5,864 bases of DNA, taken from contig CANQZL010000104.1 of the NCBI GenBank assembly GCA_947628325.1, forward strand, positions 1-5,864. The letters are read 5' to 3'. The position numbers were made by a program, and so were the translations under genes. Source of the stretch: an uncultured Bacilli bacterium (lineage in GTDB: Bacteria > Bacillota_I > Bacilli_A > RF39 > UBA660). Within the stretch, counting starts at the first letter, position 1. Every line of letters starts with the position of its first letter. The notes below the pieces were generated by a model. That model saw only the letters and a list, made by a program, of their open reading frames with translations. It ran no database searches and had not been told where the DNA came from. Below are positions 1 to 5,864 of the stretch, piece by piece.

Positions 1-5
1 TAATT

Positions 6-590
6 ATGGAAAGATTAATGCATGTAATACCAGACATGTCTTATAAAGAAGATGCTATAGCTTACATAAATGAGCATTATGCATGTCATTCAGACATTAA
101 TGGAGTAGGAGGACTTCATCGTTATCTTGATGATTATGAAGGTTGGTTAAAGAAATTAGAAATGGAACGAAAACAAATTCCTAATGATGAACGTGTTCCT
201 GCTGAAACTTACTTTTTAGTCCGTGAGAGTGATAATCGTATTGTTGGTATGATAAATATGAGACTTTCATTAAATGAACATTTAAAGAAACGTGGTGGTC
301 ATATTGGTTATAGTATAAGACCAAGTGAAAGAAATAAAGGCTACAATAAAATAAACTTATATTTAGCTTTAAAAAGATATCAAGAATTAGGTATTGAAAA
401 TGTTTTACTAGATTGTAATAAAAATAATTTAGGTTCATCTAAATCAATGCAAGCTTTAGGTGGAGTCTTGATTAAAGAATGGTATGCCGAAGAAGAACAA
501 GAAATTGATCAAAGATATCTTATAAATGTTAATTCATCAATCGCTAAATATCAAGATGAATATGAACCAAAATTAATAAAAAGGAGGTAA
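6..590 (+). CDS. GNAT-family N-acetyltransferase (start uncertain)
   Basis: A 194-residue protein of the GNAT fold, which transfers acetyl from acetyl-CoA to an amino group; cytosolic by lack of any signal or membrane segment. Visible signs are the central strand and acetyl-CoA loop at residues 98-114 (GGHIGYSIRPSER then N-K-G-Y-N), where R109-x-x-G112-x-N114 is the Q/R-x-x-G-x-G/A pyrophosphate-binding loop with Asn in the last place. It is followed by the helix 115-128 and the strand plus 'DCNKNNLGSSKSMQALGG' (136-153), typical of GNAT motif B. Residues 62-90 (VPAETYFLVRESDNRIVGMIN) form the preceding strands. Length is slightly above the usual 150-180 because of an acidic tail. The frame is open to the window edge and no ribosome binding site can be seen, so ATG 6, ATG 18 or a start outside the window are all possible; family N-termini fit a start close to here. 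It appears to be first of, or internal to, an operon with the ABC exporter. Acyl acceptor unknown. Confidence 0.9.
   Translation: MERLMHVIPDMSYKEDAIAYINEHYACHSDINGVGGLHRYLDDYEGWLKKLEMERKQIPNDERVPAETYFLVRESDNRIVGMINMRLSLNEHLKKRGGHIGYSIRPSERNKGYNKINLYLALKRYQELGIENVLLDCNKNNLGSSKSMQALGGVLIKEWYAEEEQEIDQRYLINVNSSIAKYQDEYEPKLIKRR
581..587 (+). promoter_or_regulatory. Ribosome binding site of the ABC ATPase, inside the GNAT 3' end
   Basis: AAGGAGG is a near-perfect Shine-Dalgarno sequence lying 7 bases before ATG 595. It doubles as the final codons of the acetyltransferase (Lys-Arg-Arg, then the TAA stop), so a ribosome finishing the first gene stands on the start signal of the next. It supports both the 595 start and co-transcription of the two genes. 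Confidence 0.9.
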
Positions 591-594
591 AGAA

Positions 595-1575
595 ATGAAA
601 GCAATAGAAGTTAAAAAATTATCTAAAACCTTTAAATCAAAAACTAAAGAAAAAGGTCTTAAAGGAAGTATAAAAGCAATTTTTAAACCAAAGTATCAAG
701 AAAAGAAAGCCGTAAATAAAATAAGCTTTGAAGTTGAAAAAGGCGAAATTCTTGCTTTTATAGGACCAAATGGTGCTGGTAAATCTACTACTATAAAAAT
801 GCTTACAGGAATATTATTTCCAACCAGTGGAGAAATATCAGTATTGGGAATTAATCCCCATAAAGAAAGAAAAAAATTAGCTTATAAAATTGGAACTGTC
901 TTTGGTCAAAAAGAACAACTATGGATTCACTTAACACCATATGATAATTTTAAATTCTTCGGAGCAATCTATGACATACCTGAAAAAATAGTTGAACGTC
1001 GTATTGAAGAATATAAACAAATTTTTGAATTAGATGAATTTATAAATACACCAGTTCGTGGGTTATCTTTAGGACAGAGAATGATTTGTGAAATTGTTGC
1101 ATCTTTAATCCATGAACCAGATATTCTTTTCTTAGATGAACCAACCATAGGTTTAGACCCAGTTATTAAAGAAAAAATAAGAGTCTTCATCAAAAGACTT
1201 AATAAAGAAAAGAAAACAACTATCTTCTTAACTAGTCATGATGTTGGTGATATTGAAAAATTATGTAAAAGAGTTATCATTGTTAATAATGGTCATATTG
1301 TTTTAGATGATTCAATGGAAAACTTAAAATATCATTATTTAAATAAAAAAATTGTTGAAGCTAAAATGAATACAAAAATAAACTTAGATGATGTAGATGG
1401 AATATCTATTTTAAAAGACAAAGATTATAATTTAAAATTAGAAGTTGATTTAACGAAAAAAAGTATAAGTGATGCTATTAAATTATTAGATCCTGATAAG
1501 ATTATCGATATAAATATTTCTAATACTCCACTAGAAACAATAATAAGTAATATTTATAAGGAAACAAAAGAATGA
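595..1575 (+). CDS. ABC exporter ATP-binding subunit (COG4586-type, ABC-2 family)
   Basis: The 326-residue nucleotide-binding subunit of an ABC exporter, expected on the cytoplasmic face of the membrane as a homodimer with the two permeases encoded next. All catalytic motifs are intact: Walker A GPNGAGKST (57-65), Q-loop Gln105 in VFGQ, signature LSLGQ (157-161), Walker B ILFLDEP (177-183) with catalytic Glu182, D-loop GLDP (186-189) and switch His215 in TSHD. A Lys-rich insert at residues 13-40, between the first strand and the 'AVNKISFEV' strand, together with the VFGQ-x-x-x-LW form of the Q-loop, is characteristic of the COG4586 group rather than of generic DrrA/NatA ATPases. Residues about 250-326 form the C-terminal extension usual in this group. 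The start is fixed by a strong ribosome binding site; the stop overlaps the next gene by ATGA. The substrate cannot be read from the ATPase. Some cyanobacterial members have been linked to viologen export, but this does not transfer safely. Confidence 0.96.
   Translation: MKAIEVKKLSKTFKSKTKEKGLKGSIKAIFKPKYQEKKAVNKISFEVEKGEILAFIGPNGAGKSTTIKMLTGILFPTSGEISVLGINPHKERKKLAYKIGTVFGQKEQLWIHLTPYDNFKFFGAIYDIPEKIVERRIEEYKQIFELDEFINTPVRGLSLGQRMICEIVASLIHEPDILFLDEPTIGLDPVIKEKIRVFIKRLNKEKKTTIFLTSHDVGDIEKLCKRVIIVNNGHIVLDDSMENLKYHYLNKKIVEAKMNTKINLDDVDGISILKDKDYNLKLEVDLTKKSISDAIKLLDPDKIIDINISNTPLETIISNIYKETKE
1558..1575 (+). promoter_or_regulatory. ATGA stop-start overlap with upstream ribosome binding site
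   Basis: The ATPase stop TGA (1573-1575) overlaps the permease start ATG (1572-1574) as ATGA. A modest Shine-Dalgarno AAGGA sits at 1558-1562, nine bases before the ATG. This layout is typical of translational coupling, where terminating ribosomes restart on the next gene, and helps keep ATPase and permease in step. Confidence 0.85.
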
Positions 1576-2363
1576 AAAAATATTTAAATGTTGCTAAGAC
1601 AACATTCAATGATTCTATTCAATATGCTACTAGTATTATATTTCGAATTGGTGGTTTTACTATTACAATGTTAATTCTAATTAGCTTGTGGAATTTTATC
1701 TATAGTGGGAATGATAATTTAATAAATGGTTATAGTTTAAAAGAAATGATTTGGTACTTATTACTTGCCGAAATTATTACCTTTGGTAGTGGTAGTAAAG
1801 TTGCTACTAATGAAGTAAAAAATTGTATTAAAAGTGGTAATATTGCTTATCAAGTAACTAAACCATATAGTTATCCAATATATGTTATATTTAAATTTAT
1901 AGCTGATACTTTTATTAGATTTATTATCTTTTTATTAGTTGCTACTACTTTAGGTTTAATCTTTGCTGGTCCTTTAGAAACTTTTAATATCCAGACTTTA
2001 ATTATAAGTATTCCTGTTTTCTTTTTAGCTGTATTAATAACTGGAATGACAAGAATTTTAATTAGTTTATCTTCATTTTGGGTTGAAGACTCAACGCCAT
2101 TTCAAAATGTTTATAGTAAAATTATTTTAATTTTTGGTGTTTTCTTCCCAATGGAAATGTTTCCAAGTATTATTAGAACAATAGTTAGATTCAGTCCAAT
2201 TTATGGAGTAAGTTATGGTCCTGCAAAATTAGTAATATCTTCAAGTTTTACTTTATTTAAAGAAGTAATTTTAAGTCAAATAATAATTATAATAGTTATA
2301 AGTATTCTTATAAGTATTGTATATAGGAAAGGAGCGAGAAAATTAAATGTTAACGGCGGTTAA
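1572..2363 (+). CDS. ABC-2 type exporter permease, first subunit (COG4587-like)
   Basis: A 263-residue integral membrane protein, the first of two non-identical transmembrane subunits of the exporter. Hydrophobic segments lie at about residues 23-44, 57-73, 103-133, 141-168, 181-200 and 231-252, fitting six helices with both ends in the cytosol. A short positively charged N-terminus precedes helix 1, and the tail after the last helix is 'YRKGARKLNVNGG', a C-terminus common in this permease group. The segment 'FWVEDSTPFQNVYSKI' followed by 'FGVFFPMEMFP' (about 169-198) matches the conserved loop between late helices in these permeases. The polar stretch 'GNIAYQVTKPYSYPIY' (89-104) resembles the G-x-x-x-x-x-L-x-x-P coupling region that contacts the ATPase. 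The length is normal (about 260). It overlaps the ATPase gene by 4 bases and the second permease gene by 17, so all three proteins are almost certainly made together. Assignment rests on motif memory and gene order; transported compound unknown. Confidence 0.9.
   Translation: MKKYLNVAKTTFNDSIQYATSIIFRIGGFTITMLILISLWNFIYSGNDNLINGYSLKEMIWYLLLAEIITFGSGSKVATNEVKNCIKSGNIAYQVTKPYSYPIYVIFKFIADTFIRFIIFLLVATTLGLIFAGPLETFNIQTLIISIPVFFLAVLITGMTRILISLSSFWVEDSTPFQNVYSKIILIFGVFFPMEMFPSIIRTIVRFSPIYGVSYGPAKLVISSSFTLFKEVILSQIIIIIVISILISIVYRKGARKLNVNGG
2328..2363 (+). promoter_or_regulatory. Ribosome binding site and 17-base gene overlap before second permease
   Basis: AAAGGAG (2328-2334) lies within the last codons of the first permease, 12 bases before ATG 2347, a slightly long spacing. 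An in-frame TAA directly precedes this ATG (2344-2346), so no earlier start is possible. The next in-frame ATG (2380) has no purine-rich site before it. The gene therefore starts at 2347 and overlaps its neighbour's end by 17 bases. Confidence 0.8.
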
Positions 2364-3141
2364 AAATAATTTTAAAATAATGTTTTTATCTATAAAATAT
2401 AACTTAATGCGTTGCATGGAAAATAATGTTGCCTTTATGACATCAATAATTATGATGATATTTAATAATGCTTCATTCATTATTCAATGGTTAACTATTT
2501 TTGCTCTTAAAGAAACAGTTGGTTCTTATACTCTTAATGATGTTATGTTATTTTGGGCTGTTTCAAGTGGTAGCTTTGGTCTAGCTCATATCCTTTTTAA
2601 TGGTATTCATAAATTACCTGATTATATTGAAGAAGGTAAACTAGATGCTTACCTTACAATGCCTAAAAATGTTTTATGTTATGTAGCTACATCTAGTTTA
2701 GAGCCATCAGCTTTTGGAGATTTAATATATGGTTATTTAGCTCTTATAATCTTTAATTTTAGTATTAAAAATATTCTTTTATATACTTTATTAATTATTT
2801 TAGGATCATTAATCTTTACAAGTTTTGCTGTAATATTAAATTCTATAACTTTCTTTATTTTTAGATTTAGTTATGTTACAGAAGCTTTAAAAGAAGTCTT
2901 CTTAAATGGTTGCTTATATCCAGATGTTATTTTTAAAAGAGCAGTTAAAATAATTTTCTTTACTCTTATACCTAGTGCCTTTGCTTCATGGATTCCCGTT
3001 CATTTATTAATGAATTTTAGTCTAAATAAATTTTTAATTTTAATAATCTTTACAATTTTTATTATTATTTTAGCATTTATAGTTTTCTATAGAGGTTTAA
3101 AAAACTATTCTTCAAGTAATTTAATGGGAATTAGGGGCTAA
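2347..3141 (+). CDS. ABC-2 type exporter permease, second subunit (COG3694-like, ABC2_membrane_6/DUF990)
   Basis: A 264-residue integral membrane protein, the second permease of the exporter, pairing with the preceding subunit and the ATPase. Hydrophobic segments are at about residues 29-53, 66-85, 124-139, 142-173, 201-222 and 227-248, compatible with six helices. Family-like features are 'EEGKLDAYLTMPKNVL' (95-110), the conserved G-x-L-D-x-x-L/Y-x-x-P cytoplasmic motif next to the ATPase contact, then 'YPDVIF' (191-196), 'IPSAFASWIP' (208-217), and the C-terminal 'GLKNYSSSNLMGIRG'. The sequence differs clearly from the first permease, so the membrane part is a heterodimer, as is usual for the COG4586-4587-3694 arrangement. 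It is the last gene of its unit: a strong hairpin terminator begins 29 bases after the stop. Which molecule is exported cannot be told from the sequence. Confidence 0.9.
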   Translation: MLTAVKNNFKIMFLSIKYNLMRCMENNVAFMTSIIMMIFNNASFIIQWLTIFALKETVGSYTLNDVMLFWAVSSGSFGLAHILFNGIHKLPDYIEEGKLDAYLTMPKNVLCYVATSSLEPSAFGDLIYGYLALIIFNFSIKNILLYTLLIILGSLIFTSFAVILNSITFFIFRFSYVTEALKEVFLNGCLYPDVIFKRAVKIIFFTLIPSAFASWIPVHLLMNFSLNKFLILIIFTIFIIILAFIVFYRGLKNYSSSNLMGIRG

Positions 3142-3169
3142 AAATATTAATAGATATGTAAAGTTATGT

Positions 3170-3198
3170 AAAAACAAGAGATTTAATCTCTTGTTTTT
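3170..3198 (+). terminator. Rho-independent terminator of the acetyltransferase-exporter unit
   Basis: A perfect 13-bp inverted repeat: the arm at 3170-3182 (AAAAACAAGAGAT) pairs with 3186-3198 (ATCTCTTGTTTTT) around a three-base TTA loop. The 3' arm ends in a run of five T, and the 5' arm begins with the matching A run, so the hairpin could also act on the opposite strand. It lies 29 bases after the last permease stop and just before the ppdK promoter. The stem is AT-rich, as expected for this genome, so efficiency is not certain. Confidence 0.9.
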
Positions 3199-3207
3199 AT
3201 TCCGTTT

Positions 3208-3216
3208 TGATATAAT
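3208..3216 (+). promoter_or_regulatory. Extended -10 promoter of ppdK
   Basis: TGATATAAT carries a perfect TATAAT (3211-3216) with the TGn extension (3208-3209) of housekeeping sigma-A promoters. No good -35 lies at 16-18 bases; the best resemblance, TTGTTT at 3191-3196, sits inside the terminator arm with a 14-base spacer, which is too short. Transcription would begin near 3222-3223, giving a leader of about 40 bases before ATG 3262. Confidence 0.8.
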
Positions 3217-3247
3217 ATTGAAGTGACAAAAATATATATGTGCAAAA

Positions 3248-3256
3248 AAGGAAGGA
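3248..3256 (+). promoter_or_regulatory. Ribosome binding site of ppdK
   Basis: AAGGAAGGA offers two overlapping Shine-Dalgarno registers, at 5 and 9 bases from ATG 3262. It decides the start: an in-frame ATG at 3238 would add eight residues (MCKKGRKT) but has only a weak GAAGTGA before it, and the residues after ATG 3262 align with the usual PPDK N-terminus. Confidence 0.85.
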
Positions 3257-3261
3257 AAACT

Positions 3262-5864
3262 ATGAAAAAATATGTGTATTTGTTTAAAGAAGGAAATGCT
3301 GATATGCGTGAACTTCTTGGTGGCAAAGGTGCTAACTTAGCCGAAATGACAAATATTGGGTTACCTGTTCCTCAAGGTTTTACAATAACTACAGAAGCAT
3401 GTACTCAATATTATGAAGATGGAAGAGAAATTAACTCTGAAATTCAAGACCAAATCAATGAATATATTGGTAAAATGGAAGAAATAACTGGAAAGAAATT
3501 TGGAGATAAAGAAAATCCTTTATTAGTTTCAGTTAGATCTGGTGCTAGAGCATCAATGCCAGGTATGATGGATACAATTCTTAATTTAGGTTTAAATGAA
3601 GATGTTGTAAACGTTTTAGCTGAAAAAAGTAATAACAGAAGATGGGCATGGGATTGTTATAGAAGATTTATTCAAATGTATTCTGATGTTGTTATGGAAG
3701 TAGGTAAAAAGTACTTTGAAGAATTAATTGATAAAATGAAAACTAAAAAAGGCGTTACACAAGATGTTGAGCTTGATGCTGATGATTTAAAAGAATTAGC
3801 TAATCAATTTAAAGCTGAATATAAAAGTAAAATTGGTTCAGATTTCCCAGATGACCCAAAAGAACAATTAATGGGTGCTATAAAAGCTGTATTTAGATCA
3901 TGGGATAATCCAAGAGCTAATGTATATAGAAGAGATAATGATATTCCATATTCTTGGGGAACTGCTGTAAATGTTCAATCAATGGCTTTTGGTAATATGG
4001 GTGATGATTGTGGTACAGGTGTTGCCTTTACAAGAAATCCAGCAACTGGTGAAAAAGGTCTATTTGGTGAATTCTTAACAAATGCTCAAGGCGAAGACGT
4101 TGTTGCAGGTGTTAGAACACCTATGAAAATTGCTGAAATGGAAGAAAAATTCCCTGAAGCATTTGCTCAATTCAAAGATGTTTGCAAAACTCTAGAAGAA
4201 CATTATAAAGATATGCAAGATATGGAATTTACTGTTGAACATGGTAAACTTTATATGTTACAAACTAGAAATGGTAAACGCACTGCTCAAGCTGCTTTAA
4301 AAATTGCTTGTGATTTAGTAGATGAAGGAATGCGTACTGAAGAAGAAGCTGTCTTAATGATAGATCCAAGAAATTTAGACACATTATTACATCCTCAATT
4401 TGATCAAAAAGCTTTAAAAGAAGTTAAACCTATGGGTAAAGGTTTAGGAGCATCACCTGGAGCTGCTTGTGGTCAAATTGTCTTTACAGCTGAAGATGCT
4501 GAAAAATGGCATGAAAAAGGTAAAAAAGTTGTTCTTGTTAGACTTGAAACTTCACCTGAAGATATTACAGGTATGAAAGCTAGTCAAGGAATCTTAACAG
4601 TTCGTGGAGGAATGACATCACATGCTGCTGTTGTTGCTCGTGGAATGGGTACTTGCTGTGTTTCAGGTTGTGGCGAAATTCAAATGAATGAAGCTAAAAA
4701 AGAATTTACACTAGGTGGAAAAGTATTCCATGAAGGAGATGTTATCTCAATTGATGGCTCAACTGGTAATATATATGATGGTGCTATTCCTACAGTAGAT
4801 GCTACAATTGCTGGAGAATTTGGACGTGTTATGGAATGGGCTGATAAATATAGAAAACTTCGTGTTAGAACAAATGCTGATAATCCAACTGATACTAAAA
4901 AAGCAGTTGAACTAGGAGCTGAAGGTATTGGACTTTGTCGTACTGAGCATATGTTCTTCGATCCAGAAAGAATTCCAAAAATAAGGAAAATGATTTTATC
5001 AGAAACAGTAGAAGCTAGAGAAGAAGCTTTAAATGAATTAATACCTTTCCAAAAAGGTGATTTCAAAGCTATGTATAAAGAATTAAAAGGATTACCAATG
5101 ACTGTTCGTTATTTAGATCCACCTCTACATGAATTCCTACCTACTGAAGAAGATGATATTAAAGCACTTGCTAAAGATATGAATGTTACAGTTGAACACT
5201 TAAAAGCTAAATGTGCTGAATTACATGAATTTAACCCAATGATGGGTCATAGAGGATGTCGTTTAGCAGTTACATATCCTGAAATAGCTAAAATGCAAAC
5301 AAGAGCATTAATGGAAGCTGCTATTGAAGTAAAAGAAGAAGAAGGATATGATATTGTTCCTGAAATAATGATTCCATTAGTTGGTGAAGTAAAAGAATTA
5401 AAATTTGTTAAAGATATTGTTGTTGAAGTAGCAGAACAAGTTAAAAAGGAAAGAAAATCTGATATGGAATACCATATTGGTACAATGATTGAAATCCCAA
5501 GAGCTGCTTTAACTGCTGATGCTATAGCTAAAGAAGCAGAATTCTTCTCATTCGGAACAAATGATTTAACACAAATGACATTTGGTTTCTCAAGAGATGA
5601 TGCTGGTAAATTTTTAAATTCATATTATGAACATAAAATTTATGAGCAAGATCCATTTGCTAAATTAGATCAAACAGGTGTTGGTCAATTAGTTGAAATG
5701 GCTGCTACTAAAGGTAAAGCTACAAGACCTAATATTAAACTAGGTATATGTGGTGAACATGGTGGAGATCCATCATCAGTTGAATTCTGTCATAATGTAG
5801 GATTAACTTATGTATCTTGCTCTCCATTTAGAGTACCAATAGCTCGTTTAGCTGCGGCACAAGC
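3262..5864 (+). CDS. ppdK: Pyruvate, phosphate dikinase (3' end cut by the window)
   Basis: Cytosolic enzyme interconverting pyruvate + ATP + phosphate with PEP + AMP + PPi; in anaerobes it can run in the glycolytic direction with PPi or make PEP. The frame is uninterrupted for 867 codons to the window edge; the clostridial enzyme has about 874, so only a short tail and the stop are missing. Domains run in the normal order: ATP-grasp nucleotide-binding domain (about 1-340) with GGKGANLAEM (Lys22), SVRSGAR (Arg92), and Glu322 and Arg336 in 'DMEF...QTRNGKR'; swivelling phosphohistidine domain (about 380-510) with GGMTSHAAVVARGMG and phospho-acceptor His454; C-terminal pyruvate/PEP TIM barrel (about 520-867) with Arg560 (GLCRTEHMFF), Arg616 (RYLDPPLHEF), Glu744 (GTMIEIPRAAL), Asn767-Asp768 (FGTNDLTQ) and Cys830 (GICGEHGGDPSS). 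All key residues are present, so it should be active. Thr452 matches the threonine targeted by PPDK regulatory protein in plants and bacteria; no regulator gene is in view. It has its own promoter, separate from the exporter unit. Confidence 0.98.
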   Translation, partial: MKKYVYLFKEGNADMRELLGGKGANLAEMTNIGLPVPQGFTITTEACTQYYEDGREINSEIQDQINEYIGKMEEITGKKFGDKENPLLVSVRSGARASMPGMMDTILNLGLNEDVVNVLAEKSNNRRWAWDCYRRFIQMYSDVVMEVGKKYFEELIDKMKTKKGVTQDVELDADDLKELANQFKAEYKSKIGSDFPDDPKEQLMGAIKAVFRSWDNPRANVYRRDNDIPYSWGTAVNVQSMAFGNMGDDCGTGVAFTRNPATGEKGLFGEFLTNAQGEDVVAGVRTPMKIAEMEEKFPEAFAQFKDVCKTLEEHYKDMQDMEFTVEHGKLYMLQTRNGKRTAQAALKIACDLVDEGMRTEEEAVLMIDPRNLDTLLHPQFDQKALKEVKPMGKGLGASPGAACGQIVFTAEDAEKWHEKGKKVVLVRLETSPEDITGMKASQGILTVRGGMTSHAAVVARGMGTCCVSGCGEIQMNEAKKEFTLGGKVFHEGDVISIDGSTGNIYDGAIPTVDATIAGEFGRVMEWADKYRKLRVRTNADNPTDTKKAVELGAEGIGLCRTEHMFFDPERIPKIRKMILSETVEAREEALNELIPFQKGDFKAMYKELKGLPMTVRYLDPPLHEFLPTEEDDIKALAKDMNVTVEHLKAKCAELHEFNPMMGHRGCRLAVTYPEIAKMQTRALMEAAIEVKEEEGYDIVPEIMIPLVGEVKELKFVKDIVVEVAEQVKKERKSDMEYHIGTMIEIPRAALTADAIAKEAEFFSFGTNDLTQMTFGFSRDDAGKFLNSYYEHKIYEQDPFAKLDQTGVGQLVEMAATKGKATRPNIKLGICGEHGGDPSSVEFCHNVGLTYVSCSPFRVPIARLAAAQ

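Noticed and set aside
181..438. An 85-codon open frame on the minus strand within the acetyltransferase
   Set aside because: It lies wholly inside a well-supported + strand gene, has a low-complexity Tyr/Leu/His-rich composition and shows no recognisable domain; it is an antisense shadow.
969..1193. A 74-codon open frame on the minus strand within the ABC ATPase
   Set aside because: It is antisense to the signature and Walker B region of an intact ATPase and has no protein-like motif.
1572..1575. Mycoplasma-type code in which TGA means tryptophan, suggested by the extreme AT bias
   Set aside because: The ATPase ends at TGA exactly where the next gene starts, no gene contains an internal in-frame TGA, and tryptophans use TGG, for example both in the PPDK stretch RRWAW.
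3142..3261. Possible riboswitch or small RNA between the exporter unit and ppdK
   Set aside because: The gap is only 120 bases and is explained by a terminator, a promoter and a leader of about 40 bases; there is no room for a structured aptamer and no second hairpin is seen.
4680..5066. A 128-codon open frame on the minus strand within ppdK
   Set aside because: Its Ser-rich composition mirrors the regular codon use of ppdK; the + strand frame is a highly conserved enzyme, so this is a chance open frame.
3262..5864. PEP synthase or PTS enzyme I instead of PPDK
   Set aside because: These relatives share the phosphohistidine and PEP barrel domains, but enzyme I lacks the ATP-grasp domain, and the motifs SVRSGARASMPGMMDT and GGMTSHAAVVARGMG, together with domain spacing matching clostridial PPDK almost residue for residue, identify PPDK.
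1..5864. CRISPR arrays, insertion sequences, tRNA/rRNA genes or other accessory elements
   Set aside because: No regularly spaced repeats, transposase-like frames, terminal inverted repeats or tRNA-like segments were seen; nearly every base belongs to one of five genes, and the only notable inverted repeat found is the terminator hairpin.

Overview
The window looks like chromosomal DNA from an AT-rich, low-GC Gram-positive bacterium of the Firmicutes (Clostridia or Bacilli type, possibly one of the small-genome gut lineages). The basis is the strong A/T preference at third codon positions, AGGAGG-type ribosome binding sites, a clostridial-type pyruvate, phosphate dikinase, and the absence of strand switching. 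TGA works as a stop (the ABC ATPase ends on it) and tryptophans are encoded by TGG, so the code is the standard bacterial one and not the Mycoplasma code. The exact genus cannot be read from this sequence.

All five genes lie on the + strand and fall into two transcription units. Unit 1 (positions 1 to about 3198) holds a GNAT-family N-acetyltransferase followed by a complete three-gene ABC exporter: one ATPase and two different six-helix-type permeases. Its genes are packed tightly. The ATPase ribosome binding site is written into the last codons of the acetyltransferase, the ATPase and first permease overlap by ATGA, and the two permeases overlap by 17 bases. A 13-bp perfect hairpin with a U tract closes the unit. 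Its promoter lies upstream of the window.

Unit 2 starts directly after the terminator. A consensus extended -10 box (TGATATAAT) sits 12 bases past the U tract, followed by a short leader of about 40 bases, a strong ribosome binding site, and ppdK, which encodes pyruvate, phosphate dikinase. The ppdK frame stays open to the last base; 867 codons are visible and only roughly the last 5 to 10 residues appear to be missing.

Functionally, unit 1 resembles a drug- or metabolite-export cassette of the COG4586/COG4587/COG3694 type, whose substrate cannot be inferred from sequence. The acetyltransferase may modify the same or a related compound, but that link rests only on gene order. Unit 2 is central carbon metabolism: PPDK interconverts PEP, AMP and PPi with pyruvate, ATP and phosphate. 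I see no CRISPR array, tRNA, rRNA, mobile element or long repeat. I also see no clear candidate for a previously undescribed system; the most notable points are the acetyltransferase-exporter linkage and the compact terminator-promoter junction.
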